A stretch of 64,000 bases of DNA, from positions 1 to 64,000 of the forward strand of contig LJCW01000379.1 in the NCBI GenBank assembly GCA_001298555.1, written 5' to 3'. Of this stretch, positions 7,747 to 16,900 are shown piece after piece. A program made the translations under genes and the position numbers. Origin of the DNA: Actinobacteria bacterium OV450. Its GTDB lineage: Bacteria; Actinomycetota; Actinomycetes; Streptomycetales; Streptomycetaceae. Each line of letters begins with the position of its first letter. Position 1 is the first letter of the stretch. Below the pieces are notes generated by a model. The model was not told the origin of the DNA and ran no database searches. It saw only the letters and a program-made list of their open reading frames with translations.

Positions 7747-8697
7747 TCAGTCGGCTGGACTCCGACGACGGGTACCCCTGGTCCGCAACTGGGGCAGCCA
7801 GTCACCGTTGCGCGCTGGTGCATACGCCTGTGCATCGCGCACCGCAGGGCGGGGGGCCCAGGTGCGGGGGGCGGGAAGGTCGAGTGCACGGCGGGCAGCG
7901 TCGACCATGGCCTTCGACGGATCGCGTACCAAAGCGTTGAGGACCAGCGGGTAGCCCTCCCGGGTCCACTGCGGGCTCCAGGTCCGCGACGCCACTTGGC
8001 AGTGGTCCCACGCTTCGAAGATCACGCTCGTGCAGGGTGTGGCACCTTCGTCCCTATCCGCCAGCCAGAGGAGGCGGTGTCCCGGCGCCAGGCGCTCCAA
8101 CCCGTTGAGAGCACCGTTGGGGGCGCTACCGGCCCGGTCCAGATACGGGACAGGATCCTCGTCCCCGCCAGCGTCCCCATCGCTGAAGCCTGCGACGTCG
8201 GCGGGCTGGCCTGCGCCGTAGATTTCCAGCTGATCCCCGTCGGAGTGGGCCTGCCAGAGATCGAGGACTTCCCATCCCCTCCCGGAGAGCGGCGCCGGCA
8301 TCGCGAGCACCACGAGGACCTGCCCGGCCTCCAGTGCGAGGGAGACCCGGTCCCCTCGCTTCACCAGATGCCTCCGGGCGGGTTCCCACGCATCGATCCC
8401 GTTCACGGCGAGCGCAGTCTCACGCACGGCCTCCACCGCCTCGTCGACGGAGACCCTGAAGAACTCCTTGCGGGACACCCTGTGATCGGCGAGCCGCCGG
8501 TGGACCTGCCGCTCGACCTCCTTCCAACGCATGGCCAGCGCTCGGAACGCAACGTCGAACGGGAGTGGCACTCCCGTGGGCTTGGACAGCTCGTAGGCGC
8601 GCTCCTCGGGGAGCTTCGTGGTGAACCCGATCTTCACCAAGTCCTGCATGGCCGCGTTGTGCATGACGTAGACGAAGCCGGTCTCGTGCGTGGGCAT
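7747..8697 (-). CDS. T5orf172 / GIY-YIG-like domain protein
   Basis: 316 residues. Residues 7-90 match the T5orf172 (MUG113) branch of the GIY-YIG nuclease-like superfamily: GFVYVMHN, LVKIGFTT, then a conserved PEERAYEL and a C-terminal EVERQVHRRL...EFF pattern. The rest (about 100-316) is unknown, Trp-rich and without membrane segments. It lies 76 bp upstream of the McrB-like gene on the same strand, so it probably belongs to that operon as a DNA-binding or nuclease partner. Start codon is uncertain: ATG 8697 begins just before the domain, but its ribosome binding site is poor and the frame stays open to 8814. Confidence 0.75.
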   Translation of the reverse strand: MPTHETGFVYVMHNAAMQDLVKIGFTTKLPEERAYELSKPTGVPLPFDVAFRALAMRWKEVERQVHRRLADHRVSRKEFFRVSVDEAVEAVRETALAVNGIDAWEPARRHLVKRGDRVSLALEAGQVLVVLAMPAPLSGRGWEVLDLWQAHSDGDQLEIYGAGQPADVAGFSDGDAGGDEDPVPYLDRAGSAPNGALNGLERLAPGHRLLWLADRDEGATPCTSVIFEAWDHCQVASRTWSPQWTREGYPLVLNALVRDPSKAMVDAARRALDLPAPRTWAPRPAVRDAQAYAPARNGDWLPQLRTRGTRRRSPAD

Positions 8698-8857
8698 GGA
8701 CGCATTCTGGGACCCGGTGATCCACTTCGACGGCCATACGCATGTTTCCGGCCACCGAAGGTACCGAGAGCCCACGGTTACCGGCCGTGGATTGCCGTGC
8801 CCTGTTACCGCCATCCATGATCTACGGCGAGGACACCGTCACGGCGAGGGGGGAACG
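8698..8857. promoter_or_regulatory. Divergent promoter region between two defence operons
   Basis: This 160-bp spacer separates the minus-strand T5orf172-McrB-McrC operon from the plus-strand four-gene operon. It must hold both promoters. I could not assign -10/-35 boxes with confidence. A GAGGGGGG ribosome binding site at 8846-8853 serves the plus-strand gene. The shared spacer suggests joint control. Confidence 0.45.
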
Positions 8858-9547
8858 GTGGGAATCAGCACGCCCAACGGTACGAGCAGGCTGCGGCAAT
8901 CGGACGAGCTGGTCGCGGCCGTCTCGATGACCGCCTCGCAATTGGCGCAGGCAGTGGGCAGGTTCGACGGCGACAAGGCGGCCATGGTGCTGGCAGCCGT
9001 ACGCACCGCTCAGCGAGCCTTCTCGGAACTCGACGCCTGCGACGATGTCATCGACCGGGCATCGGATACCGGACTGGACATCGCCGGCCGGTTGAGGGAA
9101 CTACTCGCGGCCGAGTCGGTCGCGGACATCCCGGCGCAGCTGGACGCCTTGGAGGCCACCTCCGCCGGGGTCCGTGGCACAGCCGCTACGCGCGCCCTGC
9201 TGAACCGCCTCCTCGCCCTTGAGCAAGAAGTCGGGCCGCCACCGCCGACCGTCGGGCGGCTCTCTTCGTCCGAGCTTCCCAGCCTCCCCTCCGCGTACGC
9301 GGACGTCGACGGTTTCGCGGACCTGATGGCCGTGGCCGCCCGCGGAGAGGAGTTGGCTCCACAGCTGCGGAACGCCCATGCAGACCGGATCGCCAGGGTG
9401 GCTGATCACCTCGTCGAGGTCGTTCGGCAGGCAGCCGTCCCCGGGTTCGCCGAGGAGGCGTTCGCCGCGGAATCCGTTCGAGAGGCCCGCCGGGCGTACG
9501 AGCTGTGGCTCCAGTGCCTCGCTGAGCGCAAGCGAGACCTCGGCTAG
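8858..9547 (+). CDS. Uncharacterised helical protein, first gene of kinase-helicase-methyltransferase operon
   Basis: 229 residues, GTG start 5 nt after a GAGGGGGG ribosome binding site. The sequence is almost entirely Ala/Leu/Glu/Arg-rich and predicted helical, with coiled-coil-like heptads around residues 15-80 and 150-225 and a short Pro-rich break near 127-145. No signal peptide, membrane segment or catalytic motif is visible. I do not recognise the family. Small helical proteins encoded first in a defence operon often act as sensor or adaptor subunits, but that is only a guess here. It lies 104 bp upstream of a Ser/Thr kinase gene on the same strand. Confidence 0.7.
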   Translation: MGISTPNGTSRLRQSDELVAAVSMTASQLAQAVGRFDGDKAAMVLAAVRTAQRAFSELDACDDVIDRASDTGLDIAGRLRELLAAESVADIPAQLDALEATSAGVRGTAATRALLNRLLALEQEVGPPPPTVGRLSSSELPSLPSAYADVDGFADLMAVAARGEELAPQLRNAHADRIARVADHLVEVVRQAAVPGFAEEAFAAESVREARRAYELWLQCLAERKRDLG

Positions 9548-9651
9548 CGCGTGCAGCGTCCCCCGAGGTCCTTTGCCCAACGGGTACGCAACCGCATTCC
9601 GGGTGGATACCGTTGCAGACATCGCCCAAGCCGCAACTTGAAAGGCAGCTC

Positions 9652-10917
9652 GTGCACATCGCACCTCTCAGCCCGCACGACCCCACCGAGCTGGGCGGCT
9701 ACGAGCTGCTCGGCCGGATCGGCCACGGTGGTATGGGGCAGGTGTACCTGGGAGAGTCTCCGGGCGGTGAGCCTGCCGCGGTCAAGGTGATCAAGCCGTC
9801 TGTGGTTGATTCCGAGACCCGGCTGCGCTTCGCCCAGGAGGTGGAGATCCTCAAGACGATCTGGGGCGCCCGGATCGCGGCACTCCTGGACGCCGATCCG
9901 GAAGCGGACCAGCCGTGGCTGGCCACCGAGTACATCGAGGGGCTCGATCTGAGCCGGCATGTGGCGAGCCACGGACCGCTCCCCTCCCTGCTCGCCGCCT
10001 CGCTCGGGGCGACTCTCGCCGAGGGGCTCGCCACCGTCCACAAGCAGGGGCTGCTGCATCGTGACCTCAAGCCCGCCAACGTCCTTCTCGGCCCGAACGG
10101 CCCGAAGATCATCGACTTCGGGCTCGCGGTCTTCGCCGAATCGAGCGTCTCCCTCACGGCACCGAACACGGTGGTCGGCACGCCGTCGTGCATGCCGCCG
10201 GAGCAGGCCAACGGTGAGAAGCCGCTGACGCCGGCCGTCGATGTGTACGCGCTCGGCGCCGTGCTGCTGTTCGCCGCCTCCGGCCACCTCCCCTACCAGG
10301 CGGCCAACATCCACGTCCTGTTCCACCAGGTCACCGATCCGGAGACGAGCCCAGACCTGTCGGGAGCACCGGACGAGCTCGTACCCCTGTTGACGTCCAT
10401 GCTGGCGCACCAGGCCCAGGACCGTCCCGCACTCGATGACGTCGTGCAGCAGTGCCGTGCAGTGATCGAGGCACAGGGCTTCAAGGTCGCCCAGGCCCGA
10501 CGCCGCCTGACGAGCCACACGGCCGCCCCCGCACCGATGCTCGACGGCCTGCTCCCCATGACGGGCGCACCGACCGTGCCCATGGCCCCCACCGGCATGC
10601 CGGACGACGGGGCGGCCTCGGCGGTACCGTCCGATGATCCCGGGACCGAGAGCACTCTCGTACTGCCTCCCGGCGGCCCGGAGCCGACCCCCACACTGAT
10701 CGACCACCCCGTTCCGGATCCCGAGCCCCGCGGCGCGGCTGGGCAGGCTCTCGCCGCCCGCCCGGAGCCGGCCGCGGACCCCGTCCCGGCCCCACCCGCC
10801 GCCCCTGCGCCCGGCCCCCCGGCGAAGGGCCGCAGCCGGCGCTCCCGCCACTCCGTGCAGGCCCGGATCACCGCCCAGCGGCTGCGCGAGGTCTATGCGG
10901 CCGGTGCGACGTTCTGA
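9652..10917 (+). CDS. Hanks-type Ser/Thr protein kinase (soluble, defence-operon associated)
   Basis: 421 residues. The kinase domain covers about 15-265: glycine loop GRIGHGGMG (about 21-29), catalytic Lys in AAVKVIK (about 45), HRDLKPANV (about 136), DFGLA (about 154) and the activation-segment end MPPEQANG. All residues needed for catalysis are present. The C-terminal 150 residues are Pro/Ala-rich and end in a basic stretch (GRSRRSRHS); there is no transmembrane helix or PASTA domain, unlike PknB. I prefer GTG 9652 with AAAGGCAG upstream; an alternative TTG is at 9613. It is followed after 67 bp by the SNF2 helicase. A kinase beside a DNA methyltransferase recalls PglW/PglX of the Streptomyces Pgl (BREX type 2) system. 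Confidence 0.88.
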   Translation: MHIAPLSPHDPTELGGYELLGRIGHGGMGQVYLGESPGGEPAAVKVIKPSVVDSETRLRFAQEVEILKTIWGARIAALLDADPEADQPWLATEYIEGLDLSRHVASHGPLPSLLAASLGATLAEGLATVHKQGLLHRDLKPANVLLGPNGPKIIDFGLAVFAESSVSLTAPNTVVGTPSCMPPEQANGEKPLTPAVDVYALGAVLLFAASGHLPYQAANIHVLFHQVTDPETSPDLSGAPDELVPLLTSMLAHQAQDRPALDDVVQQCRAVIEAQGFKVAQARRRLTSHTAAPAPMLDGLLPMTGAPTVPMAPTGMPDDGAASAVPSDDPGTESTLVLPPGGPEPTPTLIDHPVPDPEPRGAAGQALAARPEPAADPVPAPPAAPAPGPPAKGRSRRSRHSVQARITAQRLREVYAAGATF

Positions 10918-10984
10918 CGCATACGGACCCGCGATACTGGGGGGCCTGCCCCATCCCGCCACGAAACGCCACAGGAGGCCACGG

Positions 10985-13936
10985 GTGACCGTCGTCCAGA
11001 CCAGCTCCGAGCAGAACGGCGACGTGTCGCAGGAGCCTGGGCAGGAGCAGTTCCCGGCTGGCGCGCAGGTCCTCGTCCGCGACGAGGTGTGGCTGGTCAA
11101 GAGCTCCGTGCGGACCAAGGCCGACGGCGCCCGCGTGGAGGTGGTCGGCGTGTCCGACTTCGTCCGCGATCAGGAAGCCGTGTTCTTCACCCGCCTGGAC
11201 ACGATCGAGCTGATCGACCCGCGGGACACCCGCCTGATCGCCGACGACTCCCCGAACTACCGCCGCTCCCGTCTCTTCCTGGAGGCCGTGCTGCGCCGTA
11301 CGGCGCTGCCCCAGTCAGAGCGCCGGCTGGCCCTCGCCGACTCGTTCCTGCTGGATCCACTGCCCTACCAGCGCCGCCCCGCCGAGCTCGCCCTCTCCGG
11401 CGCCAATCTGCGCCCGCGGCTCCTCATCGCGGACGTGGTGGGCCTGGGCAAGACCCTGGAGATCGGGCTCACCCTCGCCGAGCTGATCCGCCGCGGCCGC
11501 GGCGAGCGGATCCTCGTCGTCACCCCGCAGCACGTGCTGGAGCAGTTCCAGCACGAGCTGTGGACGAGGTTCTCGATTCCGCTGGTACGACTCGACTCGG
11601 TCGGCATCGAGCGGATCCAGCGGGAGATCCCGGCCGGCCGCAATCCGTTCACCTTCTTCAAGCGCGTGATCGTCTCGATCGACACCCTCAAGAACACCGA
11701 CCAGTACCGGCACCACCTCGAACAGATCCGCTGGGACGCGGTCGTCATCGACGAGTCGCACAACCTGATCAACCGCGGCTCGCTCCGCAACCAGCTCGCG
11801 CAGACCCTGGCCCCGCGCACCGACGCCCTGATCCTTGCCTCCGCCACCCCGCACAACGGCGACGCGAAGTCGTTCGCGGAGCTCATCGGCCTGCTCGACC
11901 CGGCGGCGATCCGCGATCCGGAGAACTACCGGGCCGAGGACATCGAGCACCTCTTCATCCGGCGTACCAAGGTCAGCACCGAGGTCCGCGAGCAGATGAA
12001 GGGACAGTGGGCGGACCGCGGCCCGTCCGAGGCCGTGCACTGCCCGGCCACGCCCGCCGAGGAGAAGATCTTCGAGGAGCTCGCCGCGGTCTGGCTGCCG
12101 ACCGACGGCGGTACCTCCGTGAGCTCGGTCCCACTCTTCCCCTACACCGTCCTGAAATCGTTCCTCTCCTCCCACGCGGCGCTCAAGGCCACCGTCGCCG
12201 CGCGCATCAAAACCCTGGAGAAGAAGGACGACCCCCGGGGCACGGCGGCAGAACTCTCCGCCCTGAATCGCCTGGCGGAGCTGACCACCGACCTGACCGA
12301 GACGGACTCGGCGAAGTTCGGCGCGCTGGTGGAGCAGCTGAAGGGCATCGGCGTCGGCCCTTCTTCCGACACCCGGGTCGTCGTCTTCTCCGAGCGTGTC
12401 CAGACCCTGGAGTGGCTCGCCACCGTCCTGCCGGCCGCCCTCGGTTTCCGGGGCCGTACCGCAGCCGGCTGCACCCGTGTCATGCACGGCGGCCTCTCCG
12501 ACGAGCAGCAGATGGCCGTCGTGGAGGAGTTCGGGCTCGCCGGCGCTCCCGTACGCATCCTGCTGACCGGTGACGTGGCCTCCGAGGGCGTCAACCTGCA
12601 CCGCCAGTGCCACCAGCTCGTCCACTACGACGTTCCCTGGTCGCTGATCCGCATCGAGCAGCGCAACGGCCGTATCGACCGCTACGGGCAGGCCCACCAG
12701 CCCCAGTTCCGCGCGCTCATCCTGACCAGCACAGTGGACGGCGCCAAGGACGACACCCTGGTCGCCGAACGCCTCCTGGACCGCGAGGACCAGGCACACC
12801 GCTCGCTCGGCACCGCCGAGGCCGTCACCGGGCTGTACCGGGCGGAGGCCGAGGAGAAGTCCCTCGTCCAGGACCTGCTGCGCGGCAAGACCGTGGACGA
12901 GTCGCTGGACTCCCTCCGCTCCGGGGCCGATGCGGACGCAGCCGTGATGGACGACTTCCTCGCGGACTTCTTCGGCTCGGTCGGCGAGCAGCCGGCCGAA
13001 GCCTCGGACGACGCCACGGAGGGCTCCTCGGAGACTTCCGCACCGGATATCCGCGGGAACGGGACCGGCACGGGTGGCGCCGTACTCCCCCGCCTCTTCG
13101 ACTCGACCGCGCACTTCCTGGACGAGGCGCTGCGCGAGGTGTTCCCGGACGCCCGCGAACGGCTGGACCTCGACCGCGACGACCAGTCCGGGCTCCTGTC
13201 CTTCCGCCCGCCCGCCGACCTGCTCCACCGGCTCAAGGCACTGCCCGTCGACTACCTGCGGGAACAGGGACTGCGCGAGCGCCTGCTCGTGACCTTCAAC
13301 CGGCGCCTCGCCCAGCACTCGCTCCAGCGGGCCCGCGAGGCGGACTCCACGTCGAGCTGGCCGGAGATCTCGCTGCTGACCGACCTCCACCCGGTCGTCG
13401 AGTGGCTGACCGACAAGGTGCTCGTCCGGCTCGGCCGGCAGGAAGCCCCGATGATCACCGCAGGGGTTGCGGAGCCCACGTTCCTCGTCCAGGGCGTGTA
13501 CTCGAACAGCCTCGGCAGGCCCACCGTCGTCAAGTGGATGGGAGTGACCAGGAGCGGAACCGTGGACTCGGACATGGTCTCCCTGCTGCGCCGCTCGGGC
13601 GTCACACCCACTATGGCGAACAAGCTCCGCTACCGCGACCCCGAGCCCCTGAAGGCCGCCATTCCCGACGTGCTGGCCGCGGCGGAATCCTTCATGGAAG
13701 AGCACCGCGATGCCTGGGACCTGCCGCTGCGCGAATCGATCAGGCAGTACAAGGAACGGCTCGGCGACTGGGAGCAGCCCACGCTCTCCGGCGAACACAC
13801 CAAGAAGCGCCTCGCCGACCTGGCCGACGACCTGCTGACCACCGGACAACGCCCGATGCTGCGCGTCCTCGCGGTCCTGCTTCCCGACCCCGATGCCCCG
13901 CCCGCGTCCGTGTCCGCCGCGCCCGCCGCCCTGTGA
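10985..13936 (+). CDS. SNF2-family helicase, DrmD-like
   Basis: 983 residues; GTG start after an AGGAGG ribosome binding site. SF2/SNF2 motifs are intact: Walker A ADVVGLGKT (about residues 149-157), the I/II region with VVIDESHNL (about 253), SATPHNGD (about 285), VVFSERVQTLEW (about 465), GDVASEGVNLH (about 530) and QRNGRIDRYGQ (about 558). The ESH variant of DEAH and the overall length match the DrmD helicase of class 1 DISARM and BrxH-like helicases. The C-terminal ~350 residues have no recognised domain. It ends 13 bp before the methyltransferase, so the two are probably co-translated. It likely translocates on DNA to couple recognition of unmethylated DNA to the effector step (inference). 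Confidence 0.88.
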   Translation: MTVVQTSSEQNGDVSQEPGQEQFPAGAQVLVRDEVWLVKSSVRTKADGARVEVVGVSDFVRDQEAVFFTRLDTIELIDPRDTRLIADDSPNYRRSRLFLEAVLRRTALPQSERRLALADSFLLDPLPYQRRPAELALSGANLRPRLLIADVVGLGKTLEIGLTLAELIRRGRGERILVVTPQHVLEQFQHELWTRFSIPLVRLDSVGIERIQREIPAGRNPFTFFKRVIVSIDTLKNTDQYRHHLEQIRWDAVVIDESHNLINRGSLRNQLAQTLAPRTDALILASATPHNGDAKSFAELIGLLDPAAIRDPENYRAEDIEHLFIRRTKVSTEVREQMKGQWADRGPSEAVHCPATPAEEKIFEELAAVWLPTDGGTSVSSVPLFPYTVLKSFLSSHAALKATVAARIKTLEKKDDPRGTAAELSALNRLAELTTDLTETDSAKFGALVEQLKGIGVGPSSDTRVVVFSERVQTLEWLATVLPAALGFRGRTAAGCTRVMHGGLSDEQQMAVVEEFGLAGAPVRILLTGDVASEGVNLHRQCHQLVHYDVPWSLIRIEQRNGRIDRYGQAHQPQFRALILTSTVDGAKDDTLVAERLLDREDQAHRSLGTAEAVTGLYRAEAEEKSLVQDLLRGKTVDESLDSLRSGADADAAVMDDFLADFFGSVGEQPAEASDDATEGSSETSAPDIRGNGTGTGGAVLPRLFDSTAHFLDEALREVFPDARERLDLDRDDQSGLLSFRPPADLLHRLKALPVDYLREQGLRERLLVTFNRRLAQHSLQRAREADSTSSWPEISLLTDLHPVVEWLTDKVLVRLGRQEAPMITAGVAEPTFLVQGVYSNSLGRPTVVKWMGVTRSGTVDSDMVSLLRRSGVTPTMANKLRYRDPEPLKAAIPDVLAAAESFMEEHRDAWDLPLRESIRQYKERLGDWEQPTLSGEHTKKRLADLADDLLTTGQRPMLRVLAVLLPDPDAPPASVSAAPAAL

Positions 13937-13949
13937 GAAGAGCCCTGTC

Positions 13950-16900
13950 ATGACGTACGACTCCCTGGTCAATCGCGGCGACTACTTCTCCGCCCACTAC
14001 CTCGCCGAGGTACTGCCCAAGGACCTCAAGTCGGGCCTGCTCCAGACCTGGAAGGAGCGGGAGGAGCCCGCCAAACCGCCGGCAGACGCGCCCGAGGCAG
14101 CCCCCACGGACGACCTGGGCGCGGTCCGTGAACCGAAGGGCGTGGCGCTGCCCGTCACTCCCCGCGCTGGACTGCGGTCCCTGCGCCGCGACTACTTCCG
14201 GGCACGCTCCTTCTTCGCCCTCCCGGAAGACTCCGACGGCACCGCCTCCACGCCGGACACCGAGGACGACTCGGCGACGTACGGCTCCCCTGCCTGGCGA
14301 GAGCGGGTCCGGGCCCTCAACACCGATGTGCTCCGCTCCCTCGGGTACGACGCCAAGCCGCACACCCTCACGGTGGAACGGGCCGGGCAGACCTACGAGA
14401 TCCCCGTCGCCCACGCCGAAAAGGGCCTGGTCGCAGTGGACTGCGGCTGGGCGGCCGAACCTGATGCGGCCCTGGACCCGGACGGCCCTGGCCGGCTCCT
14501 GGAACCGGTGGCCCTCGACGGCTCCCACACCCTGGCGACGGGCTCGAAGCTGGCCTCGTTCCTGTTCGCCTGCGAGGACGCCCCGCGCTACGTGCTGCTG
14601 CTCGTCGGCGGTGTCATCGTCCTGGCCGACCGGATGGTGTGGGGCGAGGGCCGCTACCTCGCGGTCTCCCTCGACATCGCGCTCCAGCGCAACGACAGCA
14701 GGGCGGGCGGCGAACTCGACACGGTCGCAGCGCTGTTCGGCGCGGACTCGCTGCGTACTCCGGAGGAGGGTGGCGAGAACCCCCTCGCCGAGCTGGTCGG
14801 CAAGTCCACCAAGCACGCGGTGGGCGTCTCCAGTGAACTCCGTGACGGACTGCGTACGAGCGTCGAGCTGATCGCCAACGAGGTGCTGGAGCGCCTGTAC
14901 GAGCAGGGCGTGCGCCCGCAGGACATCGGAGAGCTCCCGGATCTCGGCAAGCAGCTGACGCGCGAGTCGCTGCGTTACCTCTACCGCATCCTGTTCCTCC
15001 TGTACGCGGAGGCCCGCCCGGAGCTGGGCATCCTGCCGTCCGACTATCCCGAGTACCAGATGGGGTACGGCCTCGGGCGACTCGGCGAACTCGTGGCGGA
15101 GCGGGACCTCATCGACGAGAAGTCCCGCAGGGGCTTCTACCTGTACGAGTCCCTGGACCTCCTTTTCCGCAAGGTCCAGGACGGCTACCGCTCGCGCCGC
15201 ACGCACGGGGCAGAGGCGGAAGCCGTCGAGGCGAAGACAAGCGAGGACCTGGGCCTGCGCTTCGAACCCCTGCACTCCAAGCTGTTCGAGCGGGAGTCGA
15301 TCCAACTGATCGGCGCGGACACCGTTCCCGACCCGCGCCACGACGCTGACGAGGCCCTGGCCCGCGGCGAGACGGTGCGGTACGTGGACACCCGCCTGCG
15401 CAACGCGACCCTGTACGAGGTCCTGCACAAGCTCATGCTCACCAAGGGCAAGAAGGGCGAACGCGGCGGCTTCATCTCGTATGCGCAGCTCGGCATCAAC
15501 CAGTTGGGCGCGGTGTACGAGGGCCTGATGTCGTACAGCGGCTTCATCGCGGGCGAGGAGCTCTACGAGGTCGCCAAGGGCGGCGACCCCAAGGACGGCT
15601 CCTGGCTGGTGCCCAAGTCGAAGATCGACGAATACCCAGACTCGGTGTTCGTCAAGCGACCGGACAAGGACACCGGTGAGGAGTTGCGGGTCCGCTACGC
15701 CCCGGGCTCGTTCGTGTACCGCCTCTCGGGCCGCGACCGGCAGACCTCGGCCTCGTATTACACCCCGGAATCGCTGACGAAGGTCACCGTCCAGCTGGCA
15801 CTCCAGCACCGCCTGGACCAGGACGGCACGACCACGGAGGCGCGGGAGCTGCTGGACTGGAAGATCTGCGAGCCGGCGCTCGGCTCGGGCGCGTTCCTGA
15901 ACGAGGCGATCAACCAGGTCGCGGCGGAGTACCTGCGCCGCCGGCAGAAGGAATTGAACCGGTCGATCGACACGGAGCAGTACGCGTTCGAACTCCAGAA
16001 GGCCAAGGCGTACATCGCCCTGCACAACTCGTACGGCGTGGACCTCAACGAGACGGCGGTCGAACTGGCCGAGGTCTCACTGTGGCTCAACACCATGCAC
16101 CCGGGCATGGAGGCCCCGTGGTTCGGCCTCCACCTGCGCCGCGGCAACTCGCTGATCGGCGGTCGGCGTGAGGTGTACTCGGCGGATCGCCTGAAGAAGG
16201 GCGGCTGGCTAGGCACCACGCCGGAGCGCTACCCGCTGGCGGACGCCCTGTCGGGCACCCCCCTCCCGGAGGGCTCCGTCCACCATTTCCTCCTCCCGGC
16301 GAAGGAGTGGGGTGCGGTGGCCGCCGAGAAGGAGGCGAAGGCGCTGGCACCGGAGGCGGCGAAGGCCCTGGCCGCCTGGCGCAAGGCGATCACCAAGTCC
16401 CCGAACCCGAAGCAGACAGCCCGCCTCCAGGGCCTGGCCCGACGTGCCGAGTACTTGTGGGACCTGGTGGTACAGCGGCTGACGATCTCCGAACGGGAGA
16501 TCTCGCGGCGCATCGACGTGTGGGAGGCGGAGGAGGAGTGGCTCCGCTCCCCGAAGGAAGCAGTGCCGAGAGAAAAGGTGCTTGCGGACCTACATGCGGT
16601 GGACACCCCGTACTGGCGGCTGAAGAAGGTCATGGACGCTTGGTGCGCGCTGTGGTTCTGGCCGCTCCAGGAGACCGGGCTCCTGGACGGTTCGGACGGA
16701 CGGTACGCGCGGGCGGAGAACGCCACCGGGCCTAGCCTCGAAACCACCGACGCCAGTCAAGTGATTCGGACCTACGAGGAGATCGACCTACTCGGCAACG
16801 TCACAGTCAAGGAGGTCAAGCGCGCCGACATCGACAAGCGCAGGAAGGGCACCCGCAAGGGCGAGCAGGCGTTCGCGGAGCAACGCCGTGACATCATCCC

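Noticed and set aside
10895..10984. Upstream extension of the SNF2 helicase frame to 10895
   Set aside because: It would overlap the kinase end and has no ribosome binding site; GTG 10985 follows AGGAGG.
11315..13972. An 885-codon antisense frame opposite the SNF2 helicase
   Set aside because: Low-complexity translation, no motif, and complete overlap with a gene that has all helicase motifs.
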